From Dysidea avara (lineage: Eukaryota > Porifera > Demospongiae > Dictyoceratida > Dysideidae): 64,000 bases of DNA. The DNA is taken from positions 10,540,614 to 10,604,613 of the forward strand of contig NC_089273.1 of assembly GCF_963678975.1 (NCBI RefSeq), written 5' to 3'. The translations under genes and the position numbers were made by a program. Numbering within the stretch: position 1 is the stretch's first letter; each line of letters opens with the position of its first letter. Positions 24,394 to 37,595 of the stretch are shown piece by piece. Below the pieces are notes generated by a model. It ran no database searches. It saw only the letters and a program-made list of their open reading frames with translations, and had not been told where the DNA came from.

Positions 24394-25274
24394 TGTATTA
24401 AGTAGGCAATGGCCTGTATCTGGAATTATGTTAGCAATTCATGCCACAAAGTATACAATTTGTTTGTCAAAATCTGTGTGTTATACTCTTTGGAATGCCA
24501 TTGTCTTTGAACTAGGAAGCCATCTGGCAAACTGGACTGTCTTGAAACTGCAGTTACTTCTAGCTGCAAGTTTGTACATGCAATGTTCAGGGTTTATTGA
24601 ATCTCAGTGATCTTTGTATGCTTCATAGTGAGCAAATACGTATGCTTCGTGGTGAGCAAATACGTATGTTTCACCTACTGCACACTTTTTAATATAATGG
24701 TGTATATGCCCATAGGGAAATGGCTAATTAAAAGTTAGCAACCTATAAAGGTAAACAACTACAGTGGAAGTGTCACAATGATGCAACAATTTACTAAAGT
24801 GGAGTTATGGTTTTAATTATGCCATTTTTATGATGAAATAGCCTTTGTTGTACTTTTTGAGTTGGCGACACAACCATCAAAAAATTATTGTGTAGCTGAA
24901 AATCACTTAGTCTAACGTGAGCAAAATAATGACACACTTTAAAGTAAACACCAGTGAATGAATACCTTCCATTTGACAGTATGTTTTCAAAGTATTCAGA
25001 ATCAGCATACATTACAAAGTTTTAAGGCAACGTAAAACTTACTTACTATAGGTGTAACATATCCAATAAAACACCATGATCACTATGAGGACAAATTCCA
25101 TAATTTTATGTGAATGGATCTGCGAAAAGGGGTCTCACAGCCTTTCTAAGTTTCCATGTTTGATGAGTTATAACTCATCATGTGTTTAACCTATTGTTGT
25201 AAAATTACATCCAGGAATAGTGCTATGTTAGGAGTGTACGGTGACCAAATGTCAGGCTGGTACCATACTGCGTA

Positions 25275-25288
25275 CTGACTGACTGACT

Positions 25289-25322
<34 letters not shown>
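25275..25322. repeat. (GACT)n microsatellite
   Basis: Eleven or so tetranucleotide repeats with one CAGA variant. It starts a ~330-bp dispersed repeat that continues to about 25610. Confidence 0.9.
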
Positions 25323-25610
25323 GTAACTGATTGATTCCTTCAGACAAGCATAACTCAATAACGGCTAAGGCTACAGGCTTGATTTTTTCAGTATTCAACG
25401 TTGCTTTAGCCCAAGAGGTGCCTTTTGGTGTACCGCAATGCATACAATGCATTCTTCATGGATTTACCTTTGTGTCCCATTCATCTTTGCTGACAGCGAG
25501 GTGTCGATTCGGCAGTAGCACGTGATGGCTTCTCTTCATAACATTTCACAGTGGCTACTTTGATTGCAGAGGTGCTTTTCAAACAGTTATCTTTTCGGTT
25601 TGTTGCATGT
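25276..25610. repeat. dispersed ~330-bp repeat, copy 1
   Basis: It aligns with 30335-30660: GACT-rich start, TTCAGACAAGC, AGGTGCCTTTTGG, GATGCATTCTTCAT-like phrase, TTTGCTGACAGC, then GTGGCTACTTTGATTGCAG. It is not obviously a protein gene or tRNA-derived, and its class is unknown. Confidence 0.6.
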
Positions 25611-26052
25611 GTGTATGCTACTAAAACTTTCACTATTGCAGTATCATACGTGGTACAGTACGTGAATATTACATATATAATTTACTACCAAGAAATTCCT
25701 TACGTATATTCATAGTCAGTTCACATTCACCTGAGTGCTTGTTTCTTGTTAACAACTCCTGATACATGTGCCAGCTGCCCAAGAAAGTACTTACTGTGTA
25801 GTGCTATGAAGCACTTTTTAATGCCAAAACTGTTCATCAAAAAGCTAGTGCTTTGATACGGTTAAGTTATGAGGCTGTAAAAATACCCCATACATTAGAT
25901 GATCACCAAATTTAGTATAGATAATTCTAGGGATTCAAACATACTGTACCTTTTTTATATATTAGTAGGGGCTCAGGTGATCATGAACTGACTAAGTATA
26001 TACATTTTTTGGTAGAAGTATGTATATATAATTGTGTTTGTTTAATTTCAGG

Positions 26053-29000
26053 ATGGCAGATCTTGAAGATAAAGTTCCATTGTTATCAGATAATGACAAT
26101 GATCAAAGTATGGAGAATAACAAGAGTAAATAAGAAAAGAGAGAGTATCTAACTCCAGTATGGGCCATCAAAAATGACAGCCACAAGTCTTTCTGGATAT
26201 TGTAGTAAATTCACGCTTATGATATAAGTGCTGATTGAGTGAGTTAACACTTTAGGAGGTGGTGACTTTGAGTAGCCCCTTGAAAGTTACTGTATGGAAG
26301 CCAAAGTATGTTAACACCCTTCCTATAAATTCAAGGGAAGCCTGTAGACTTGTGGCTGTCATTATTGATGACCCATACTGGAGCCCATATGAGCAGTAGT
26401 GTTGCGAACCAGTATGGAAAAACCGGTTATTAACCAGTATGGAAAAACGTATTGTCTAGGTCAAGCCAATTATTGGCTAAGACGCCTTTAAACCAGTTTT
26501 GCCTGCCCTCTTGGTAAACCATAAATTACCCCTGCTGACAAGATTAACATCATAACATAACCTCAAAGCATGTGTAAACATGTGATTGTAATAGCTGTTA
26601 TTGTAAGGCAGGATGTTGATGGTCACTTTGGTACCACCCTAAGGCTTCCAACAAGCATTTTTAGTAGCATAATGTCTGCAAATTTACAATCAGACAATAA
26701 TCAGTCAATATCCAATTATTCACCTTCCAATGATGACTGGTGTTAGTAAACTCTGCAGGTTCACAGCACTAATGAGCAGAGCCCATATAATGGTTCTTGA
26801 TAATAGTAGAACAGTTTATTGTCAAAATGAATGTTCTGTGCTCCGTGGAACCACCCTTACAGGACTCTGCCTGTAAAGGACACTCTACATACATTTAACC
26901 TCTTAATTGGGGACTTATGGTCCCTATAGACCTTTACCAATGCAATTTTACCTCTAAAAGAGGACAACCTCCTTGTAGCAGTAAAATTTTAATCAAAATT
27001 TCATCTGTATAATTATGATATTTCTTATGCTGTAGACCTTTACCCATAAAATGCATAGCTAAATTATCGCCAAACGGATTTCAATATTATTACTATTTAC
27101 AATCCATTTGGTCTTAAAAGTATCCATGTGATGTACAATTGTCTTAAAGCATACATCATGTGGTGACTACTTCAAGTGACATAGATGCAGTAAAGGCTTC
27201 TTCAAACAACAAGCTGTAGCTTCAAGAAGTGCTTCCAGACAAACAGAGCAACTGTAGTGCAAATTGTATTAGTACTTTAAGTTTCATTATACTGCAGGGT
27301 TCATACTGTATCTTTACGGTTCCTGTAAATGTGCTGCATTACACTCTGACAGCCCTCCAAATTTGAAGTAAATTGACTAAAGCACACGTGAGTTGGAGTA
27401 AGTGGTGCAAAAAGAGGATAAGAAAAAGTGAGAACAATTTGAAAGTGCATATCTCAGTGATGCTCAGTTTAAATTTAAACAGGAGGTACCCTAATCTGAG
27501 GGAATTTCCATAGCAACAATGGTTAAAGTTCATTCAGAAACTATTGAGCTATGGATGCATTAAAACGGTGTTTTCTTGGTTCCTGTAAAATACATTCTTA
27601 TCTATTGCACATCCACACTTTTATTTGTCTATTCAGGCTTTACAGCACAAGTGCTGAAGGTCTGTACAACACTGGTCCTACAGCCTGTTTAAAATGTTTC
27701 ATTGTACTTGGCAGCATGACACACTTCTTGATATGTAATGTAGAACTGATTAGGCTTTAGCCTATTATGCTCAAAGATATTCTAATTATTCTTTCTGGCA
27801 ATTTTTTAAAATTTGCTTTTGTATAATTTTATGAAGAATATTTGTTGTATAGACAATCAGTGGCGTAGCTAGCCCAGAAGGGTTGGTTGGGCACCATTGT
27901 ATGCGTATATACAGGCTGCAGCAAGCGTGCTGTAGCTAGGGGGATCTGGGGGAATGTCCCCTAGGAAAATTTTTTAAATTACATGCTGAGATTCAATTTG
28001 GTGGCATTTTGCAGTTAAAATTTGTCATCTCCAGTAGGACACTAACTGTACGTATGTTTTGTTTGCATAATAATTATTATTAGTTACATAGCTGTAGGAT
28101 AGTTACATAGCTGTAGGATAGTTACATAGCTGTAGGATAGTTACATAGCTGTAGGATGGTTACATAGCTGTAGGGTAGTTACATAGCTGTAGGATAGTTA
28201 CATAGCTGTAGGATAGTTACATAGCTGTAGGATGGTTACATAGCTGTAGGATGGTTACGTAGCTGTAGGATGGTTACGTAGCTGTAGGATGGTTACGTAG
28301 CTGTAGGATGGTTACGTAGCTGTAGGATGGTTACGTAGCTGTAGGATGGTTACGTAGCTGTAGGATGGTTACGTAGCTGTAGGATGGTTACATAGCTGTA
28401 GGATGGTTACATAGCTGTAGGATAGTTACATAGCTGTAGGATGGTTACATAGCTGTAGGATAGTTACATAGCTATAGGATAGTTACATAGCTGTAGGATA
28501 GTTACACAGCTGTAGGATGGTTACATAGCTGTAGGATAGTTACATAGCTGTAGGATGGTTACATAGCTGTAGGGTAGTTACATAGCTGTAGGATGGTTAC
28601 GTAGCTGTAGGATGGTTACATAGCTGTAGGATAGTTACATAGCTGTAGGATAGTTACGTAGCTGTAGGATAGCTACTTACGGTAAGTATACCTGAGTTGG
28701 TAGGGCACTGGAACTGATTGGTTGGGCCTGTACCCTACCAGTACCCACCTTAGCTATGCCAGTGTAGATAATCACACACATTGGAGTGCAAATTTGGCTG
28801 TTACGAGTACAATTGAGTACAATTATTCTATAATTGCACAAAAATATGTGTGGTTGCCTACTAATCATATGTGACTGGGCCTGCGAAAACAGGGAATGTG
28901 GGCACAAACTACACTCTATCACACTAAAGGCTATATTTCAGTACCGGAACAGAGTATTTGCATTCTGTAACTTGCATCATAATGCCACTTAAATGCTTAC

Positions 29001-32000
29001 TAAGTGTTAAAAATTTCATTACTTTAGCACATTAGTATTAAACGTTATGATTGAAGGAAGTTTGAAAAAGTAGGCAAAAATCATGTGCCTACATGCCCTG
29101 TTATCGCAGGCCCAGTCACATATAGTGACCACCCTTCATGGGTTTGTAGTGCACATCTATCCAGTTCTATGTGGCCATTAACTTCTACCAGGTGATTGCA
29201 TCATTCTTCTTTCTATCACATAATTTTGTTGTTGCACTTGAAAGGCTTCACATGTCAGCAATTTTGATTGGCTACTCAAAATGTCAACATATGTTTCACT
29301 TGAAAGGCTTCGATTGTCAGCTTATTGATTGCCTATTGATTATATCACATTCTTGTTGCACTTGAAAGGCTTCTATTGTTCAGCTATCTTTACAGTGCAA
29401 TTACAGAAACAAGGTCATGCAATTAGGGATTAATTGCACTCCTACTATTGAGACTAATGTATGGCAAACTAAATCACCATGTGATTATGCTATGAAAAAA
29501 TGAATTATGATATAGACATTTTTATGAAATAATGGCTGTGAAGTCACTCTCTAGAGTTCCTATGCATACATATACATGAAATTGACAAGGAGATAATATC
29601 CTGACCGCCTGGCAGACTCCTGTAAGTGATTGAACATAATCAGATGGCTGCAGGTTCAAGGCTGCACAGGTCCAATCTTGAATTTTTCTCTTTTCAAACA
29701 TAGAATGTAGGACCAGGTGTTACCTTCAGTACTTGTGCTGTAAAGCCTTAATAAATAAATAGTTTTAAAGGGTGGTCATCAACGATTAAGTTGGCAATAC
29801 CACAATATCAAAGGAAAAATGTCACAAAGAAACTTTTTGTGCCCACATTCCCTGTTTTCTCAGGCCCAGTCACAAATATTGGAAAATTACCCATATGGGC
29901 GCACATGACATAATTGTGGTTAGCGGGATGCTGATAAGAGCAGGGCACAGTTTTGAAAATATTTCAAGAATTTTGTTGCAATTTAAGGTATTGAGAATGG
30001 CTTAAAACTATCAACAAATAGATTTGCACTATAAAGTTTGTGATTTGATCATATATTTTAGGTGTCAAATGTGTCCGTATGGGTGATTTTCCAAAATTCA
30101 GTCACAAATTATCATACAGTAAAATAGTACTGTATAGTAGGGACCACAAAGGAGTAGGCATTGCCCACGAAATAACATCTTCCAAAACCAGCCTCAATTT
30201 TCCCTTACGACGATGAGGCAGTATTGGTTAGGTAAAACTAAGCCCAAACAAGCTTTCAGATTGACCTAAAATGCTTTCAACAAGTTACTACAGAATATTT
30301 AAATATATATATTATTTAACGGAACTTTCTACTGACTGATTTCCTGACTGACTGACCAATGCTTTCAGACAAGCTTAAGTTGATAACAGCTAAAGCTATA
30401 TACATGCTTGACTTTTTCACTGTTTGACATCGCTTCAGCCTGAAAGGTGCCTTTTGGCATACCTCAGTACATATGATGCATTCTTCATAGTCTTACCAGT
30501 GTCCTCCTTTGTGTCTGATTCTTTGCTGACAGCTAAAAGTGTCAATTTGGCGGTACCACATGATGGCTTCCCTTCGTAACAGAAATTGTATGTATTTTTC
30601 ATAGTGGCTACTTTGATTGCAGAGGTGCTTTACGAACAGTTCTTGATTCATAATGCTGTGTAACGGGTTGAACATAGCTGACAACGAAGTGTAATGGATA
30701 CTCCACTTTTCAGACGATAATTGATATAGCTGGGGCATGTGGCACCATTTCAGATGCGGAATGTGTGGGTTCACCAGCCATAATATAGTTAACAAACAAG
30801 TATGTACACACAGGAAATTCCAAATTTTTTATGTACATTTGTATAAGGTTTTACAATCATTTGATACACTATTCCTATGTATAGATGGTTCTACTGACTC
30901 CCTTAATGCTACTGATAAAACATCAACAGCAGTTGGTGACCAGAGTGAATCACCACCTGAATATCATGCCGCTGTTAATGACGTTCCAACAACAAACTCC
31001 ACAAATAGTTATCTTTATCCTCAAACAGAACTACGCCCAATGACTGGTGGTGGTGGTCAGCGTAATGTGACAGTTGTAGTGACCCAGGTAAGCTGTTGGC
31101 TACATTCACAGCCTTCTACATAACTGAAAGTACTGGAAATCAGTCTAACATGTAATTGTAAAGTACATACAACACATCACACATTAACTTGCCTTAATGT
31201 ATTGGCAGTGTCATTAAAACATTTAGTGTATAGTTCGTTTTAAAATGTGTTATAGAGGGAGAGATATTCAAAATGCTCACATATTGAAATTGTTTTGTAT
31301 GGTGATTCAAAACTATTAATGATGCAGTGTGTACATGATGATGTGTTTATGGATGCTTTTGTGTAGTTTAAGTCAAATTTTCAGTTTTCCATCCTCTACC
31401 ATGACGTACAGTGTACCAGGAATAGTTGCATGTGAGTGATACTAGTATTTCAATATTATCTATTAAAAATTCAATCGCTTTAATGTTGGACAACCATCCT
31501 AAATACATTTATCATTTATAACAAAGGATTAACTCGCTGACTCATTCTCACTATTACATGAATATAATCCAAACTATGGTATAATCCAAAATACGGTATA
31601 AAGATCAGAAATAAAATATAACAGATAGAATAGAAATAATATATGCTGTACTATATAAATAAATGCTGTTTAAAATGTATTTTAGAAGTACATCACTGAT
31701 CAGAAAATTAGCTGTTTGTTGAATGTATTAATTAACCAATAAAACCTTGACAATTCCCATGTAAAGGCTTTTTGAAAATTGATTGTGTTGTTGAATGAAG
31801 ATGTGCTTTGTCACAAGTGATAGGACTGCTATGTTGAGGCTTAGCTTTTGACACACACTAACTTCTATAGAGTACAATTATAAGAAGTTACAAATGAATT
31901 GAGCAAAAATGCACTGTAAATCTGACAGTCAAAATGACTGATCAACGACATATGAATAGCTGATGACTCCATCTGATACAAAACAATTCAGTTATAGTTT

Positions 32001-34480
32001 ACCGGTAATTGACAGAACATGTACACTTACAGTATAAAGGTAAGCATAACCACAAAACTAGGTGTATCCCACAGTTTGCCATGGTACACCGAGTGGTGTG
32101 GTTGTAAGTGCTAAAGTGGTACATGTTCATTTCACTTCACCAAAATTAAAATTAAATGTGACCAGATTTTACAAAACCGATCCAAATCACACATCAGGCA
32201 AAATCAAACTAACACCACCAGTGGATAGCTACACTATCATACTACTAATTTTGACCCTCAGTGCTACTCAAACTACTCGAGGCTGGTTTTAACAGACGTC
32301 TTTTCTGGGTGGTGTGGAGTGCTCAAATGGCGGTTTCAGGCCTTGTGAAGGACCTGGCTTGGCAAGAATCAGTGGTTTACTGGTGGACAGCCTTATAATG
32401 TTGGCCAGACGTTTTCTCTGTTGATTTTGCTACATATCAGCCACTAAGGAGCCAGCACTGCCCTGTAATCTTGTGTCTGGCCTCCAATCATGGTCTGCCT
32501 CCATTTTGAGGTCTATCTCTTGCCCTCCCCGCCACCCCCCACCCTCCACCCCATAATGTTGGCCAGGCGTTTTCTCTGTTGATTTTGCTACATATCAGCC
32601 ACTAAGGAGCCAGCACAGCCCTGTAATCTCATGTCTGGCCTCCAATTGTGGTCTGCCTCCATTTGAGGTCTATCTCTTGCCCTCCCCTCCACCTCCCACC
32701 CTCCACCTCCCACCCTCCACCCCATAATGTTGGCCAGATGTTTTCTCTGTTGATTTTGCTACATATCAGCCACTAAGGAGCCAGCACAGCCCTGTAATCT
32801 CGTTTCTGGACTCCAATCGTGGTCTGCCTCCATTTTGAGGTCTATCTCTTGCCCTCCCCACCCTCCACCCCATAATGTTGGCCAGACGTTTTCTCTGTTG
32901 ATTTTGCTACATATCAGCCACTAAGGAGCCAGCACAGCCCTGTAATCTTGTTTCTGGACTCCAATCGTGGTCTGCCTCCATTTTGAGGTCTATCTCCATT
33001 TTGAGGTCTATCTCTTGCCCTCCCGCCGCCCCCCACCCTCCACCCCTTTGTGAGCACTCGTGATACTACTTCGCTTGTCCAACTGCTCAGATTTTCTATC
33101 TTATTTGGCGGGAAACTTTACAAGCAGCTACAAATACTGGACGTGGCCTGAAAGGTAACAGATTGATGCATTTTTGTGTAAATTTCATTCACGTACTTGC
33201 TATCCTTGGAGAGTTATGCTGGCTTGAATTCTTTAAAACCGTTTATCTCGAAACTTCTAATGTGCGATTTGGATTGTTTTTCCAAAATCCAGTCACAAAT
33301 ATTATTTAAAATAGGGAACGTCTATGTTTTTGTGGCTTATTACCATTTCCACTGTACCATTAATGATAGTAACTGGCTTCTTTCAAAGAATTCATGGCTT
33401 AGATCAGTTCTTGCTCAACTCCGTTCGATGTGCTATTGATGCCACCATCTTGAAAAGTAATTAAATTATGTCATTTACAGTATCAGTTGGTGTCAGGCAT
33501 TTATACAGTAGTTTTACCAATACAAGTCTAATATTGCCAAAATAGGGCCGATACTGATGTTAGTATTGGTATCAGTGCATCACTGATTAGCGTACACAAT
33601 TGCCTACTTGCTGCATTTTATGTAACGTAACTAAGTTAGTATTCTTAACATGTTGTCTCTATTTTATAGCCAGCTGGTGTGGTGTATCAGAACAATGTTT
33701 CACGTCCTGGGCAGGAGTATACTAGAGCACTAAGTGTGCTCTTTATTTGCTCTGCAGTGGCATGCTGCTTCTTCTGGCCTACTGCATTGTGTGCCTGCAT
33801 AGCAACTTGTTTGGTAAGTGGGAACACAAATGTTATATGTGCACGCACAGTGAATTTTAGTATAACTGAAGACAACACCTTTTCTGTTTTATAAGGAAAA
33901 TAGTTCTATGACTAGCATATTTATGTGCAATGTGTTGTTATAAACCGGATCCTCGCTTATTATCTTAACAGAACTGTTAAGGTTTATAGCTACCCAGACA
34001 GAGATTTATTCAAATTTTCATTCAAATTGCACATTAGCTAAGAAATCATTCTAACAGAATATGAACTTTTACATCTAGAATCAGATAATTCCAGCATTAA
34101 ATTAAAAGAGGTCCAATTCACAATTTTTGTACTCCACAATAACTGTAATTCATGTAGTTGAAATATCAGTTTGCTTTACAAAATTAATGCCATTATTTTT
34201 GGTGCTAAAAGCTGATTTTAAATGTGATTTTTATTGCATCCATAATTCACGATCAATAAATGTAACTCACCCACATACAGAGTAATGCATACATACATAA
34301 AATTTGTATAATTATATTGTGGTCTCTATATAATTTGTACAGGTTTATCACATGGCAGCTAATGGTAAAGATCCACGTCCATCAATAGTGGTAGCTATTA
34401 TATTAATCATTATTAGTTTTGTTATTGGAATCCCTTTATCAATTTGGTACATTTCAACTCATCGCAATAACAGTGACTAA
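26053..34480 (+). CDS. small two-TM membrane protein, paralog 1 (possibly dispanin/CD225-like)
   Basis: Four coding exons: 26053-26107, 30885-31087, 33670-33813 and 34343-34480 (TAA), all with GT-AG borders and matching phase, giving 179 residues. An alternative in-phase donor after 26125 would add six. An acceptor (TTTCAG) directly precedes the ATG, so the 5'UTR is spliced. The cytoplasm-like N-terminus has an acidic dileucine motif (DKVPLL) and a PPEY box that would bind WW domains of NEDD4-type ligases. Two hydrophobic segments follow, the first in exon 3 with a CC pair (ACCFFWPTAL), the second in exon 4 (VVAIILIIISFVIGIPLSI). PPxY plus membrane-proximal cysteines plus two TMs recalls IFITM/dispanin proteins, but their A-x-x-S-A-K signature is not evident, so the family name is tentative. 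Introns hold many MITEs. Intact, and therefore probably expressed. Confidence 0.82.
26153..26383. mobile_element. MITE in intron after exon 1, unit 1 only
   Basis: Inverted ends CTCCAGTATGGGCCATCA / TGATGACCCATACTGGAG continuing into GACAGCCACAAG / CTTGTGGCTGTC. Absent at the equivalent place in unit 2 (about 44570), so inserted after the duplication or lost there. Confidence 0.75.
26400..27850. other. intronic sequence, paralog 1
   Basis: No gene. From about 27040 it aligns with unit 2 from about 44600. A minus-strand SINE-like tail (CAGCACTTGTGCTGTAAAG on minus) is at about 27640-27690, shared with unit 2 near 45245. Confidence 0.5.
27858..28764. mobile_element. hAT-like element with an internal minisatellite
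   Basis: The left end CAGTGGCGTAGCTAG and right end AGCTATGCCAGTG are inverted with two mismatches. The flanks TAGACAAT (27850-27857) and TAGATAAT (28765-28772) match at 7 of 8 bases, fitting a hAT target duplication. The middle two thirds is a 19-bp minisatellite. No transposase. Confidence 0.7.
28083..28670. repeat. 19-bp minisatellite, ~31 units
   Basis: The unit is GTTACATAGCTGTAGGATA. Variants are clustered: seven consecutive units (about 28253-28385) share GTTACG instead of GTTACA, and GGATG/GGATA alternate in blocks, as expected from local slippage or unequal exchange. It lies wholly inside the hAT-like element. Confidence 0.95.
28871..29119. mobile_element. MITE family A, copy A3
   Basis: Ends GTGACTGGGCCTGCG / CGCAGGCCCAGTCAC, flanked by ATAT (28867-28870, 29120-29123). 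Unit 1 only. Confidence 0.85.
29590..29765 (+). repeat. SINE-like repeat with tRNA B-box-like motif (unit 1 copy)
   Basis: A B-box-like GGTTCAAGGCT stands in a short unit that ends CAGTACTTGTGCTGTAAAGC plus a TAAATAAAT tail. The homologous copy is at about 45550-45745. I see no convincing A box, so tRNA derivation is uncertain. Confidence 0.35.
29837..30105. mobile_element. chimeric MITE: family A right end joined to family C element
   Basis: A family A right terminus (GTGCCCACATTCCCTG...CAGGCCCAGTCAC, 29840-29873) runs within a few bases into TTGGAAAATTACCC. Its inverted partner, GGGTGATTTTCCAA, precedes the right end CAGTCAC at 30105. The left terminus of the second element is replaced by the end of the first. 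Confidence 0.55.
30335..30690. repeat. dispersed ~330-bp repeat, copy 2
   Basis: Second copy of the repeat described at 25276-25610, in the same orientation. It ends about 200 bp before exon 2 of paralog 1. Confidence 0.6.
31090..32150. other. intron between exons 2 and 3, paralog 1
   Basis: No gene. It aligns with 46304-47300 of unit 2 apart from insertions. Contains AT-rich stretches only. Confidence 0.5.
32158..33296. mobile_element. 1.1-kb MITE (family C) carrying a tandem array
   Basis: The ends GTGACCAGATTTTACAAAAC and the right GTTTTTCCAAAATCCAGTCAC-type terminus are inverted, extended by ATCCAAATC / GATTTGGAT and CACAT / ATGTG. It is flanked by AAAT (32154-32157, 33297-33300). The interior holds a four-unit tandem repeat (32395-33047). 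Unit 2 lacks it. No protein recognised. Confidence 0.75.
32395..33047. repeat. ~150-170-bp tandem repeat, 4 units
   Basis: Units begin ATAATGTTGGCCAGACG at about 32395, 32553, 32724 and 32872. Each contains CTACATATCAGCCACTAAG and a C-rich end (CACCCTCCACCCC) whose copy number varies between units. Confidence 0.9.
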
Positions 34481-34595
34481 CTTGACTGATAACTACACTG
34501 TAATATGATCCAGCGTTGTAGAATTTGTACTTTGTAATGCTGCTTAAACTATGGCATACCATGCAGTGTTGGTATAATGTTAAATATGCTTACTA

Positions 34596-34717
34596 CAGTG
34601 AAACCTGTGTATTGGGGACCAAGGTACAGTGTCCTGATTTAGTTTGGGACCATTACCAAGTGTCCAGATTGTGCAGGTGTCCTCATTTTCAAAGTGCCCC
34701 GATTACAAGTTCCACTG
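34596..34717. mobile_element. pogo/Tigger-like MITE (unit 1 copy)
   Basis: 122 bp with ends CAGTGAAACCTGTGTAT / ACAAGTTCCACTG, flanked by TA on both sides. The same element is at 48826-48947, so it predates the duplication. The CAGTGRAACC terminus and TA duplication fit the Tc1/mariner-pogo group. It lies 115 bp after the stop of paralog 1 and may be transcribed in its 3'UTR. Confidence 0.7.
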
Positions 34718-35017
34718 TATAGTTAGTGGTAGCTACAAGTACATTCAACATAATTCATCATAACATTAAGGAACAATTATATTGAAGATATAACACATAG
34801 ACAATCATGGTCATTCTTAAATAGGGTTGGGAGATAATTTAGTTTTAAAAAAATTATCGTAATAATAAAATAATAAAAAAGTGATGCCTATTTATGATCT
34901 ATCAAAATAAGGCCACTTGTCTTGATCAAGATCCTATCAAGATCAAGCATTGTTTCAGGCCAGAAAGTTAGCCTAACCCAATGCTGGCAGGCACCTGATT
35001 ATTCATTACATACACCT

Positions 35018-35065
35018 GACTGTTTTATTAGAACTGAATGCTCTATTAGAGTATCTGTTTGATCT
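35018..35065 (-). repeat. two copies of the dispersed 27-bp motif (unit 1)
   Basis: Head-to-tail minus-strand copies ending GTATCTGTTTGATC, conserved at 49260-49311. Confidence 0.7.
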
Positions 35066-35177
35066 TTTATTAATTCATTGCATTATTTGTCTCACTCTTG
35101 CACAGAAGTACAGAATATACATCTGCAGATGTCTTGTTCAGATATACATCTGCAGATGTTCAGTGTGATCATTAAAT

Positions 35178-35426
35178 GTGACCGGGCCTGCGAAAACAGG
35201 GCATGTGGGCACAAACTACATCCCATCACACTAAAGGTCATATCTCAGTACTGGAACAGAATATTTGCATTCTGTAACTAGCATCATAAAGCCAAATAAG
35301 CGCTTGCTAAGTGTTAAAAATGTCATTGCCATAGCATGTTTGTGTAAAAAGTTATGAGTCAAGGAAATTTGAAATAGTAAGCAAAAATCATGTGCCCACA
35401 TGCCCTGTTTTCGCAGGCTCAGTCAC
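35178..35426. mobile_element. MITE family A, copy A4, with empty site in unit 2
   Basis: Ends GTGACCGGGCCTGCG / CGCAGGCTCAGTCAC, flanked by AAAT (35174-35177, 35427-35430). Unit 2 at about 50300-50315 reads GATCATTAAATAGTTTGCAC without the element, the exact uninserted sequence with a single AAAT. Confidence 0.92.
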
Positions 35427-35663
35427 AAATAGTTTGCACAGTTAGTAACTAGTTAATAAATAATAACAAGACTGAAGGTATTGTGCCATGCTTGGTCAAT
35501 TAAGTTATTATAACGGAATAAAATTAAATATCCTCGCATCAATCAGAAGCCAATTGCAATAGAAGGTACAAAACTTGATGTATATTTACTTTTGTTTGGC
35601 AATGTTTGCTTGTTCCTGGACTTTGTGTTTGAATAATGTGTATTGCATAGAGCACATAATTAT

Positions 35664-35854
35664 GTGACTGGGTTTGCAAAAACGGGTTTTCCACACACAT
35701 GCAATATACCAGATTTGATGGTTCATACACTGTAACTTCAGATTACAATAAGCTATTGCCTTGAAATTTGTTTGTTTGTATGTGTTTGTATGTGGTCCTC
35801 CAAATCCATGGAATCAGATGTGTGTGGAAGACCCCTTTTTGCAAATCTGGTCAC
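35664..35854. mobile_element. MITE family B, copy B2
   Basis: Ends GTGACTGGGTTTGCAAAAA / TTTTTGCAAATCTGGTCAC with inner TTTTCCACACACAT / ATGTGTGTGGAAGA. Unit 2 near 50535 lacks it. The flanks TTAT / ATAT match imperfectly. Confidence 0.75.
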
Positions 35855-36662
35855 ATATTAAGCATTCTGCAAAACTGTTTTTGTGCTAATGATATGGATG
35901 TTTTTGCTGTGACTAAGAAATTCATAACATCCCTTACAATGTGACAATATATTATAGCTGCAGGATTCATCATCATTCACTAGTACACAAGCACAGTTAC
36001 TGTTGTGAATAGCATATAACATTCACTATGATAAGTTCTTCCATCTGATTCAGCTCCACAAACTTTATCACTTAACTGAGGAGTGTTACAGGAACATGGA
36101 GCAACACAACAACCACTAACATTTGTAATACTAACTAAAGTCACTACCAGCTTCCGATAACAGCTGTTTGTTGTTCTGTGATAAGTTGGGAATCAGCTAA
36201 CACTATCAACTATTGATAACACTGTTCTTATAATTACCACTGGAACAGAATCCCAGCTTTGGTTACACTTAAAGTACATATAAAAGTAGCTACTAGCTAG
36301 GTGTTATGATATGTAGTTGAAGAACTACTAGAATATTATTGATTTAGAGCTTTGGGCCAATTTTAACAGGTGATACAGCTCAGCAGAATTTGCTCTCGAG
36401 CTACACAATTAGCTGTATTCCATTTCATTGCATAATATACATATGGTGGAAAAAAAGAATAGCTTATAAACAGAATTGGAGACTTTAATAAGACTACTAC
36501 AGATATTTTTGAATATTAATTAAGAAACTTCCTTGTCATTTTACAAACAATTTTGTACAGTGTACCAATTCCAAAGTAAATACATACAGTAAATGAAGCA
36601 CCTAAATGCAGTATAATTAATATAATATACATAATAGATTCAATGATCAACCATTAAAAGCA

Positions 36663-37595
<933 letters not shown>

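Larger units (their letters stand above)
22591..36620 (+). repeat. tandem duplication, unit 1 (~14.0 kb)
   Basis: This interval aligns block by block with 37829-51645: promoter and 5'UTR exon, intron 1, four coding exons and 3' flank. Matches end near 36615 and 51645. The units differ chiefly by insertions of mobile and tandem repeats. Because unit 2 begins about 1.2 kb after unit 1 ends, the arrangement is direct and adjacent, with the CTG array in the spacer. Confidence 0.85.

Noticed and set aside
28083-28670. Regular 19-bp direct repeats as a possible CRISPR array
   Set aside because: Units are contiguous with no unique spacers, in a eukaryotic context.
29590-29765. tRNA gene
   Set aside because: A B-box-like phrase is present but there is no clear A box or cloverleaf, and it recurs as a repeat; kept only as SINE-like.
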